Source: Lachnospiraceae bacterium
GTDB taxonomy: Bacteria > Bacillota > Clostridia > Lachnospirales > Lachnospiraceae
Direction: 5' to 3'
DNA: 5,203 nucleotides
NCBI GenBank assembly: GCA_017461685.1
Contig: JAFTXF010000127.1
Location: 1 to 5,203, forward strand
Shown here in pieces: positions 1-5,203 of this stretch. A program made the translations under genes and the position numbers. How positions within the stretch are numbered: position 1 is the stretch's first letter; each line of letters starts with the position of its first letter. The notes below the pieces were generated by a model. It did no database searches. It was not told where the DNA came from and worked only from the letters and a program-made list of their open reading frames with translations.

Positions 1-17
1 GGACGAATTACGCAGGA

Positions 18-99
18 TATTTTTCTGAGTGTGCATATCAAAAAACGTAGGCGATGCGGGCATCGCTGAGGATTTTTGATATGTGCAATCGGGAAAATA
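18..99 (+). promoter_or_regulatory. Long leader hairpin upstream of the integrase-like gene
   Basis: Arms 18-44 and 73-99 pair over 27 positions with one mismatch (G29/A88) and four G-U pairs. The inner 11 bp (34-44 with 73-83) are perfect. The loop carries a second, GC-rich hairpin: GCGATG at 51-56 and CATCGC at 61-66 around a CGGG loop. All four wobbles are G-U when read as plus-strand RNA and would be A-C mismatches in the opposite transcript, so the structure is best read as RNA made in the same direction as the frame starting at 160. It ends 60 bases before that start codon, which makes it a 5' leader or attenuator candidate. No U-tract follows the outer stem, so it is not a simple terminator. 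I do not recognise it as a named riboswitch or T-box. Confidence 0.6.
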
Positions 100-109
100 G
101 ACAAGCAAT

Positions 110-133
110 TCGGTCCAGTTGTTTCGTAACCGA
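110..133 (+). promoter_or_regulatory. Small leader hairpin before the integrase ribosome binding site
   Basis: TCGGT at 110-114 pairs with ACCGA at 129-133 around a 14-base loop. It lies between the long leader hairpin and the AGGAGG ribosome binding site at 146-151. A 5-bp stem of this kind can arise by chance, so a function is only suggested by its place in the leader. Confidence 0.25.
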
Positions 134-159
134 TGTACTAGGGTCAGGAGGAATTCATT

Positions 160-444
160 ATGCCACGGAGAGGAGAAAACATTAGAAAAAGAAAGGATAA
201 TCGATGGGAGGGCCGATATATCATGTATTATGATGAAAATGAGAAGACAAAGTACGGTTCGGTTTACGGAAAGACATATCTGGAAACCAAAAAGAGATTA
301 ACTGCTATTTTTGCACAGCTTGCTGCCAATAAGCCGATTGCGAACTCCTCGTGTCGGAAATGGATGCAACGTTTTAAGCAAACGGAACAAGAAACACCGG
401 AACGAGTACTTTCCTATGTAACAAAAAACACAGCCTACAGATAA
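160..444 (+). pseudogene. Truncated tyrosine integrase, N-terminal arm-binding domain fragment
   Basis: The start is well supported: a perfect AGGAGG (146-151) sits 8 bases before the ATG. The first ~50 residues, with MPRRGENIRKRKDNRWEGRY followed by a YGSVYGKTY motif, match the style of the AP2-like arm DNA-binding domain at the N-terminus of Tn916-type integrases from Lachnospiraceae elements. That domain normally binds arm sites at the element ends. Complete integrases of this class are roughly 350-400 residues; this frame stops after 94 and lacks the core-binding and catalytic domains (no R...HxxR...Y). Residues from about 55 onward have no clear family pattern, and the last seven (TKNTAYR) are encoded by the atp operon terminator. 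I read it as a remnant left by deletion or a decayed insertion. A small stand-alone DNA-binding protein is possible but less likely. It converges on atpC. Confidence 0.6.
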
Positions 445-458
445 ACTGTAACGCTGTG
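423..458 (-). terminator. Intrinsic terminator of the atp operon
   Basis: On the minus strand, 18 bases after the atpC stop codon, CACAGC (458-453) pairs with GCTGTG (434-429). An inner stem follows, TTACAG with CTGTAG including one U-G pair, with a single bulged G and a UUUAU loop. Six U residues (428-423) follow directly, the classic layout of a Rho-independent terminator. The wobble is a U-G pair only in the minus-strand transcript, which fits that direction. Read on the plus strand the hairpin is followed by CTTTT, so it may also weakly stop the converging integrase-fragment transcript. The stop codon of that fragment (442-444) falls in the loop region. Confidence 0.85.
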
Positions 459-476
459 CTTTTGTAACTTTACTTT

Positions 477-872
477 TTATTTGATAACTGTAATACGCGC
501 CATCGCTCGCATCAATGCCACTCTTGCGCGGTCAATATCCGTATTGGCATCCGGATGGGCAATACGCTCCTTGGCTCTCTCCATGGCTGCCTCGGCTCTC
601 TTTACATCGATTTCTTCCGGCCACTCAATGACCTCTGCCAGAATCGTCACCTTATCCGGCAAAATCTCTGCAAATCCGGAATGCAGGGCCGCCTCCTTGG
701 CCTCCCCATCCATACGAATGGTGAGAATCCCCGGCTTCACGATACATGTCAGCGGGATATGGTGGGCATAGACACCAATCTCTCCTTCGGTAGTATTAAA
801 TTCCGCCATGTACGCATCTTCATCAAAGAAGATACGCTCCGGAGTAATAATCTGTAATCTGAAATTATCCAT
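477..872 (-). CDS. atpC: F1Fo ATP synthase subunit epsilon
   Basis: A 131-residue protein of normal family length. Epsilon sits at the foot of the central stalk on gamma, couples rotation to the c-ring and can inhibit ATP hydrolysis through its C-terminal helices. The N-terminal beta-sandwich is visible at residues 1-83: LQIITPERIFF near the start, GEIGVYAHHIPLT at 30-42 (usual form GEIGVLPGHAPLL), and the HSGFAEI...VTILAE segment at 64-80. Residues 88-131 form the two-helix domain and include IDVKRA (88-93), matching the I(L)DxxRA ATP-binding motif described for Bacillus-type epsilon. The ATG is 11 bases after the atpD stop, with a GGGGTG ribosome binding site in that gap next to the atpD TAA, so it is closely coupled to atpD. 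It is the last gene of the operon and is followed by an intrinsic terminator. Confidence 0.96.
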   Translation of the reverse strand: MDNFRLQIITPERIFFDEDAYMAEFNTTEGEIGVYAHHIPLTCIVKPGILTIRMDGEAKEAALHSGFAEILPDKVTILAEVIEWPEEIDVKRAEAAMERAKERIAHPDANTDIDRARVALMRAMARITVIK

Positions 873-883
873 AGTATCACCCC

Positions 884-2275
884 TTATTTCATGCGGGCTA
901 ATACGTCATCAATGCTGCCTGCATTTAAGAAATAACCTTCCGGCACATTGTCATGCTTGCCTTCGATAATCTCTTTAAAGCCGCGAATGGTCTCGTTAAT
1001 CGGCACATATTTACCAACCGTACCGGTAAACTGCTCTGCCACGAAGAACGGCTGAGATAAAAATCTCTGAATCTTTCTGGCACGGGCAACGGTCAGTCTG
1101 TCTTCCTCAGACAATTCGTCCATACCCAAAATAGCAATAATGTCCTGCAATTCTTTGTACTTCTGCAAAATCTCCTGTACACCGCGGGCTACCGCATAAT
1201 GCTCCTCACCTACGATACGCGGGTCCAGTATGCGGGAAGTGGATTCCAAAGGATCTACCGCCGGATAAATACCCATTTCTACAATAGAACGGGACAGAAC
1301 GGTGGTGGCATCCAGGTGTGCGAAGGTAGTTGCCGGAGCAGGGTCCGTCAAGTCATCAGCAGGCACGTATACTGCCTGAACGGAGGTAATGGAACCATTC
1401 TTGGTAGATGTAATACGTTCCTGTAATGCACCCATTTCCGTCTGCAGGGTCGGCTGATAACCTACGGCTGAAGGCATACGGCCAAGCAGCGCAGATACCT
1501 CAGAACCGGCCTGTGTGAAACGGAAAATATTGTCGATGAAAAGGAGCACGTCCTTACCGCCCTGGTCACGGAAATATTCCGCCATAGTAAGGCCTGTCAG
1601 GCCTACTCTCATACGAGCTCCGGGCGGCTCGTTCATCTGACCGAACACCATGGTTGTCTTGTCAATAACACCGGATTCCTGCATTTCGTGATACAGGTCG
1701 TTACCTTCACGGGTACGCTCGCCTACGCCGGTGAATACGGAGTAACCGCCATGCTCTGTTGCAATGTTACGGATTAACTCCTGAATCAATACGGTCTTAC
1801 CTACGCCGGCACCGCCGAACAGACCGATTTTACCGCCCTTCTGATAAGGACACAATAAGTCAATAACCTTGATGCCTGTTTCCAATAATTCAGTCTCCGT
1901 GGACTGTTCTTCGAAAGCCGGCGCTGCTCTGTGGATAGGTAAATACTGTACACCCTCCGGAGCAGGCTTATTATCAATCGCCTGACCCAATACATTGAAA
2001 ATACGTCCTAACGTATTATCACCAACCGGTACGGTAATCGGAGCACCTGTAGCAACTGCCTCCATTCCTCTTACCAGACCGTCTGTCGGGCCCATGGCAA
2101 TACATCTTACTGTATCATCACCCAAATGCTGTGCTACCTCCACAGTCAGGGTTCCTGCTTCCTTTGTGTCAATGATAATCGCTTCATTGATTTCCGGTAG
2201 CTTGCCTGTAGCGAACTTTACGTCCAATACGGCACCGATGATCTGAGTAATTTTACCTTTATTTAACTCTGCCAT
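884..2275 (-). CDS. atpD: F1Fo ATP synthase subunit beta (catalytic)
   Basis: A 463-residue protein of normal length and the catalytic subunit of F1, making ATP from ADP and phosphate at the alpha/beta interfaces on the cytoplasmic face of the membrane. Visible in order: an N-terminal beta-barrel (about 1-80); the Walker A loop GGAGVGKT at 154-161; GERTREGND at 185-193 with the catalytic glutamate at 186; the Walker B strand LLFIDNI at 244-250; the PAPATTFAHLDATTVLSR segment at 312-329; the alpha/beta family signature PAVDPLESTSR at 338-348; and the DELSEED lever at 386-392 that contacts gamma. No key residue is missing. The start ATG has a GAGG ribosome binding site 7 bases upstream (AGAAAGAGG then AAACAAG). 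It is separated from atpG by an unusually long 237-bp gap carrying a structured repeat, and from atpC by only 11 bp. Confidence 0.98.
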   Translation of the reverse strand: MAELNKGKITQIIGAVLDVKFATGKLPEINEAIIIDTKEAGTLTVEVAQHLGDDTVRCIAMGPTDGLVRGMEAVATGAPITVPVGDNTLGRIFNVLGQAIDNKPAPEGVQYLPIHRAAPAFEEQSTETELLETGIKVIDLLCPYQKGGKIGLFGGAGVGKTVLIQELIRNIATEHGGYSVFTGVGERTREGNDLYHEMQESGVIDKTTMVFGQMNEPPGARMRVGLTGLTMAEYFRDQGGKDVLLFIDNIFRFTQAGSEVSALLGRMPSAVGYQPTLQTEMGALQERITSTKNGSITSVQAVYVPADDLTDPAPATTFAHLDATTVLSRSIVEMGIYPAVDPLESTSRILDPRIVGEEHYAVARGVQEILQKYKELQDIIAILGMDELSEEDRLTVARARKIQRFLSQPFFVAEQFTGTVGKYVPINETIRGFKEIIEGKHDNVPEGYFLNAGSIDDVLARMK

Positions 2276-2331
2276 CTTGTTTCCTCTTTCTTACTGATTC
2301 TAACTGGTGGTTGGTAAGTACTGTAACGGAA

Positions 2332-2479
2332 GTCGAATGCATATATATTTCGGCTGCAGGGCTTTGAAAGGCGCCGGTCCTTAGCGAAAGCAAGGCTGTA
2401 AGCCGAAGCTTACGCTTAGTACCGCTGCAGCCTTTCTAGAACGAAAGTGTCCCTGAAGTAAAATATATATGTGTTCGAC
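2332..2479. repeat. Structured inverted-repeat element in the atpG-atpD gap (MITE-like or RNA element)
   Basis: Two 19-base terminal arms, GTCGAATGCATATATATTT (2332-2350) and AAATATATATGTGTTCGAC (2461-2479), pair at every position on the plus strand with two G-U pairs. Inside, in order: 2354-2361 with 2451-2458 (7 of 8); GAAAGGC 2366-2372 with GCCTTTC 2430-2436 (7 of 7); 2375-2386 with 2413-2424 (10 of 12); and a terminal hairpin GTAAGC 2398-2403 with GCTTAC 2408-2413, which on the minus strand has a C(UUCG)G tetraloop. Short flanking pairs (2321-2324 with 2488-2491, 2327-2329 with 2482-2484) may lengthen the stem. It has no coding frame, no U-tract on either side and no clear target-site duplication. 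It lies wholly between the two genes and must be transcribed with the operon. It looks like a dispersed non-autonomous repeat or a processing/stability element; I cannot name its family. Confidence 0.75.
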
Positions 2480-2512
2480 GACCGGTCACAGAGCTTTGCA
2501 ACCGTCTACCCT

Positions 2513-3442
2513 CTAACTTATCGCTTCAGCTCCGGCGATAATCTCTGTTAATTCCTGTGTAATAGCACCCTGACGGGCTCTATTGTATAAGAGTGACAGG
2601 CTGTCAATCATTTCCTCTGCATTGCTGGTTGCAGAGTCCATCGCCTGCATTCTTGCACCGTTTTCACTTGCTACACTTTCCAGCAAACCGCCGAAAATCA
2701 GACTTGTTACATACTGCGGAACAATCAATTCCAGTGCCTCTTCATCTGCCGGTTCAAAATTCATCAAAGCTTTGGCTCCCGAGCCGGTACTCTCAGCCTC
2801 GGTTTTCACTGCTGCCGCCTGTACACTGCCGGATACAGTTTCGGCTTCGTCAGCCTTCGCTGCTGCCCTCTCCGAAACCTCCGCCGGTAAAAGCTTGATC
2901 AGGTTCGGCTCATGACTTACTGTATTTTTAAAAGAAGTATAGGCCAGATAAATCTCACCGACCTCTCCGTTTTTGTACGCGGAAAGTAAGTCACGAGAAA
3001 TCCCCATAGCCTCTGCATAGGAAGGCTCCTCCGCCAGTTCTGAATAAACTGCTTTGACATTATAACCGTTTCTTGCCACGGCATCACGGCCTTTCGTACC
3101 AATGGCATAACTGTCCAGGTCTTCCCCCACAAACTCACCCTTGGTAATCAGCTTGATGATATTGGAATTGTAACCGCCGGCCAGACCTCTGTTACCGGTA
3201 ATCATGACTACTGCCTTACGGGAGCTGTCATTACCTGTCACATAAGGGTGATTAATCCCGCCTGCCTTTGCAAGCATGGAGCTGACCGTCTGATGCATCG
3301 CATTAAAATAAGCTTTGGAATGCTCTGCACGCTGCTTTGCACGCTGTAACTTCACAGTAGAAACAAGCTTCATGGCTTTGGTAATCTGTTGTGTACTTTG
3401 AATACTGCTTTTACGTCTCTTAATATCACGCATAGAAGCCAT
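2513..3442 (-). CDS. atpG: F1Fo ATP synthase subunit gamma (rotor shaft)
   Basis: A 309-residue protein forming the rotating central shaft of F1. The N-terminal helix MASMRDIKRRKSSIQSTQQI with TKAMKLVSTVKL, and the C-terminal helix with ENGARMQAMDSATSNAEEMI and YNRARQGAITQELTEIIAGA (287-306), form the coiled-coil shaft and are typical. The central globular domain is recognised by ITGNRGLAGGYNSN at 81-94. It is longer than the usual ~285-290 residues because of an Ala/Glu/Ser/Thr-rich segment at about 187-226, between KLLP (183-186) and NFEP (228-231); it has no cysteine. The ATG is chosen because MAS(M)RDI is the standard start and an AGAAAGGCGG ribosome binding site lies about 10 bases upstream. 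The 88-bp gap to atpA holds a small hairpin; the 237-bp gap to atpD holds the inverted-repeat element. Confidence 0.96.
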   Translation of the reverse strand: MASMRDIKRRKSSIQSTQQITKAMKLVSTVKLQRAKQRAEHSKAYFNAMHQTVSSMLAKAGGINHPYVTGNDSSRKAVVMITGNRGLAGGYNSNIIKLITKGEFVGEDLDSYAIGTKGRDAVARNGYNVKAVYSELAEEPSYAEAMGISRDLLSAYKNGEVGEIYLAYTSFKNTVSHEPNLIKLLPAEVSERAAAKADEAETVSGSVQAAAVKTEAESTGSGAKALMNFEPADEEALELIVPQYVTSLIFGGLLESVASENGARMQAMDSATSNAEEMIDSLSLLYNRARQGAITQELTEIIAGAEAIS

Positions 3443-3480
3443 AATACACGTACCGCCTTTCTAATCATTTTGTCTGTTAC

Positions 3481-3507
3481 TTTCCAAAACCCTATAGGCT
3501 TTGAAAA
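3481..3507 (-). promoter_or_regulatory. Small imperfect hairpin in the atpA-atpG gap
   Basis: In the operon transcript, bases 3507-3497 pair imperfectly with 3492-3481 around a UAUA loop (palindrome CCTATAGG at 3491-3498). There is one G/G mismatch, one bulge and one U-G pair. The U-G pair would be an A-C mismatch on the other strand, which fits an RNA role in the operon direction. No U-tract follows. It could be an mRNA processing or stability hairpin between alpha and gamma, but it is short and AT-rich. The rest of the 88-bp gap shows a tandem TAATAA stop for atpA and the atpG ribosome binding site only. Confidence 0.35.
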
Positions 3508-3530
3508 TTCACTTATACTTGCTTCTGTTA

Positions 3531-5036
3531 TTATTTGAACTGTGCCTTGAATTCTGCAATCGCTTTCTGAAGTGCAGCTTCTGTATTCTCTGTGAGAACC
3601 TTCTCCGCCTTGATGCTTGCAGGAATATCCGGATACTTGGTGTCTATAAATTCATAGAATTCTGCTTCAAATCTGGTAATATCCTCTACCGCTACATCCA
3701 GTAAATATCTCTTGGTAGCCACGTAGATAATCATAACCTGATATTCTACCGGCAATGGCTTGTACTGCGGCTGCTTGAGGATTTCCTTAATACGGATACC
3801 CTGGGCAAGTCTCTCTGCGGTGTCAGCATCCAAATCGGAGCCGAACTGTGCAAAGGAAGCCAATTCTCTGTACTGAGCAAGCTCGGTACGGATAGGGCCG
3901 GCAATCTTCTTCATCGCCTTAATCTGGGCGGAACCGCCTACACGGGATACGGACAAGCCCGCATTTACTGCCGGACGGAAGCCTGCGTTGAACATTTCTG
4001 TTTCCAGATAAATCTGACCGTCTGTAATAGAAATTACATTGGTAGGGATATATGCAGAAACGTCGCCTGCCTGTGTCTCGATAATCGGCAGAGCAGTCAA
4101 AGAACCGCCGCCGTATTCCTCGTTCATACGTGCTGCACGCTCCAATAATCTGGAGTGCAGATAGAATACGTCACCCGGATAAGCCTCACGGCCCGGCGGA
4201 CGACGAAGCAGCAAGGAAAGTGTACGGTAAGCAGTAGCATGCTTACTTAAATCGTCGTAAATAACGAGTACATCTTCTCCGTTCTCCATCCATTCTTCAC
4301 CGATAGCACATCCTGCGTACGGTGCAATATACTGTAACGGTGCAAGCTCACTGGCTGTAGCCGCAACTACTGTGGTGTAGCTCATAGCACCGAATTCTTC
4401 TAAAGTCTTCACAATGCTTGCAACGGTAGAAGCTTTCTGACCGATGGCAACGTAAATACATTTTACGCCCTGGCCCTTCTGATTGATAATGGTGTCGATT
4501 GCAATAGCAGTCTTACCGGTCTGACGGTCACCGATGATAAGCTCTCGCTGTCCCCGTCCGATCGGAACCATGGCGTCGATTGCTTTGATACCTGTCTGTA
4601 AAGGAGTGTCTACGCTCTTACGGGTAATAACGCCGCTGGCAACTCTCTCTACTCTGCGAAACTTATCCGTCTGGATAGGTCCCTTGCCATCTATAGGCTG
4701 ACCAAGTGCATTGACTACACGCCCGATCATCGCATCGCCTACCGGAACCTCAACTACACGGCCTGTGGTCTTTACCGTATCGCCTTCGTTGATATTCTTT
4801 GCTGAGCCCAGTAATACGGCACCTACGTTATCCTCTTCCAGGTTCATAACCATGCCATATACTTCGCCCGGGAACTCTAAAAGCTCTCCCTGCATTGCGT
4901 TTTCAAGACCGTGCACTCGCGCAATACCGTCGGCCACCTGGATAACCGTACCCACATCGGATACTTCCAGGTCTGCGGCATATCTCTTGATCTGATCCTT
5001 AATCACTGAACTTATTTCTTCTGGTCTTAAATTCAT
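3531..5036 (-). CDS. atpA: F1Fo ATP synthase subunit alpha
   Basis: A 501-residue protein of normal family length. It is the regulatory nucleotide-binding subunit of the alpha3beta3 hexamer and lends residues to the catalytic sites of beta. In order: an N-terminal helix (MNLRPEEISSVIKDQI) that meets delta, a beta-barrel to about residue 95, the Walker A loop GDRQTGKT at 169-176, the Walker B strand LVIYDDLSKH at 257-266, LLLRRPPGREAYPGDVFYLH at 275-294, and the alpha/beta family signature PAVNAGLSVSR at 355-365, ending in the arginine finger (R365). The C-terminal helical domain is complete. The start agrees with the family N-terminus. An AAGGAT stands only about 4 bases before the ATG and a stronger AGAAAGG lies some 14 bases upstream; either could serve as ribosome binding site. 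The stop is a tandem TAATAA. It lies 43 bp after atpH. Confidence 0.98.
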   Translation of the reverse strand: MNLRPEEISSVIKDQIKRYAADLEVSDVGTVIQVADGIARVHGLENAMQGELLEFPGEVYGMVMNLEEDNVGAVLLGSAKNINEGDTVKTTGRVVEVPVGDAMIGRVVNALGQPIDGKGPIQTDKFRRVERVASGVITRKSVDTPLQTGIKAIDAMVPIGRGQRELIIGDRQTGKTAIAIDTIINQKGQGVKCIYVAIGQKASTVASIVKTLEEFGAMSYTTVVAATASELAPLQYIAPYAGCAIGEEWMENGEDVLVIYDDLSKHATAYRTLSLLLRRPPGREAYPGDVFYLHSRLLERAARMNEEYGGGSLTALPIIETQAGDVSAYIPTNVISITDGQIYLETEMFNAGFRPAVNAGLSVSRVGGSAQIKAMKKIAGPIRTELAQYRELASFAQFGSDLDADTAERLAQGIRIKEILKQPQYKPLPVEYQVMIIYVATKRYLLDVAVEDITRFEAEFYEFIDTKYPDIPASIKAEKVLTENTEAALQKAIAEFKAQFK

Positions 5037-5079
5037 GGATCCTTACGCATCCTTTCTTGAAATTTCTAAAATATTTGTA

Positions 5080-5203
5080 TCAGCCCAACTGAATCTTGAG
5101 CAACTGTTTTTTTAATTCGTTTAACTTTGTAGTAATACTGGAGTCTATGACTCGGTCACCGATACGGATAACCATACCTCCGATAATGGATGGGTCTACG
5201 GTA
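5080..5203 (-). CDS. atpH: F1Fo ATP synthase subunit delta, C-terminal end (partial)
   Basis: Only the last 40 codons are inside the window; the gene runs off the right edge. The first whole codon is at 5202-5200 and the stop is TGA at 5082-5080. The translation begins TVDPSIIGGMVIRIGDRVID and ends LNELKKQLLKIQLG. The DPxIIGGxxIRIGDxVIDxS pattern is the diagnostic C-terminal signature of the OSCP/delta family. Delta links the top of the alpha3beta3 head to the b-subunit peripheral stalk. Its place directly before atpA is the standard order. The N-terminal domain, start and ribosome binding site cannot be seen. Confidence 0.93.
   Translation of the reverse strand, partial: TVDPSIIGGMVIRIGDRVIDSSITTKLNELKKQLLKIQLG

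Noticed and set aside
1..159. Leader as a T-box, c-di-GMP riboswitch or retron RNA
   Set aside because: I find no T-box motif, no match to the c-di-GMP-I core as I know it, and no reverse transcriptase gene nearby.
119..301. Overlapping 60-codon plus-strand frame in the leader and start of the integrase fragment
   Set aside because: It lacks a ribosome binding site and overlaps, in another frame, a gene with a perfect AGGAGG and recognisable integrase residues.
160..444. Integrase fragment as a complete functional integrase
   Set aside because: At 94 residues it has no core-binding or catalytic domain and no R/H/R/Y residues of tyrosine recombinases.
2332..2479. Inverted-repeat element as an intrinsic terminator between atpG and atpD
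   Set aside because: No U-tract follows on either strand, and stopping here would cut off the essential beta and epsilon genes.
2332..2479. Element as an insertion sequence or CRISPR array
   Set aside because: It has no transposase frame and only 148 bp; there are no regularly spaced direct repeats.
481..4995. Several plus-strand frames of about 65-110 codons opposite atpC, atpD, atpG and atpA
   Set aside because: They lie antisense to conserved, intact subunit genes, have no family features, and arise from the codon pattern of the real genes.
5034..5050. Five-codon mini-frame (ATG at 5050 on the minus strand, TGA overlapping the atpA start) as a translational coupler
   Set aside because: Its ATG directly abuts the AAAGG with no spacing for initiation; the overlap is easily chance.

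Overview
The window carries the distal part of an F-type (F1Fo) ATP synthase operon, all on the minus strand, and downstream of it a small remnant of an integrated mobile element on the plus strand. In transcription order (right to left) the operon reads atpH (C-terminal end only), atpA, atpG, atpD, atpC, which is the usual bacterial order for delta, alpha, gamma, beta and epsilon. Protein style (Clostridia-like subunits, moderate GC, strong AGGAGG-type ribosome binding sites, a Tn916-like integrase N-terminus) suggests a gut Firmicute, most likely Lachnospiraceae. That taxonomic call is inference from family resemblance.

Layout. 1-159: a leader region with a near-perfect 27-bp long hairpin (18-99). 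160-444: a reading frame whose N-terminus looks like the arm DNA-binding domain of a tyrosine integrase, cut to 94 residues. 423-458: the intrinsic terminator of the atp operon, which lies inside the 3' end of that frame. 477-872 atpC; 884-2275 atpD; 2276-2512 an unusually long atpG-atpD gap of 237 bp holding a 148-bp inverted-repeat element; 2513-3442 atpG; 3443-3530 an 88-bp gap with a small hairpin; 3531-5036 atpA; 5037-5079 a 43-bp gap; 5080-5203 the end of atpH.

The five atp products build the F1 head and central stalk (alpha3 beta3 gamma epsilon) and the delta connector to the peripheral stalk. Catalytic motifs in alpha and beta are intact and there are no frameshifts, so this is a working housekeeping operon. 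Its promoter and the Fo genes lie beyond the right edge.

The non-routine content is the structured inverted-repeat element inside the operon, the long leader hairpin in front of the integrase fragment, the junction of that fragment with the atp terminator, and an Ala/Glu-rich insertion in gamma at the position where photosynthetic gamma subunits carry their regulatory insertion. I see no complete new defence or mobile system in this window.
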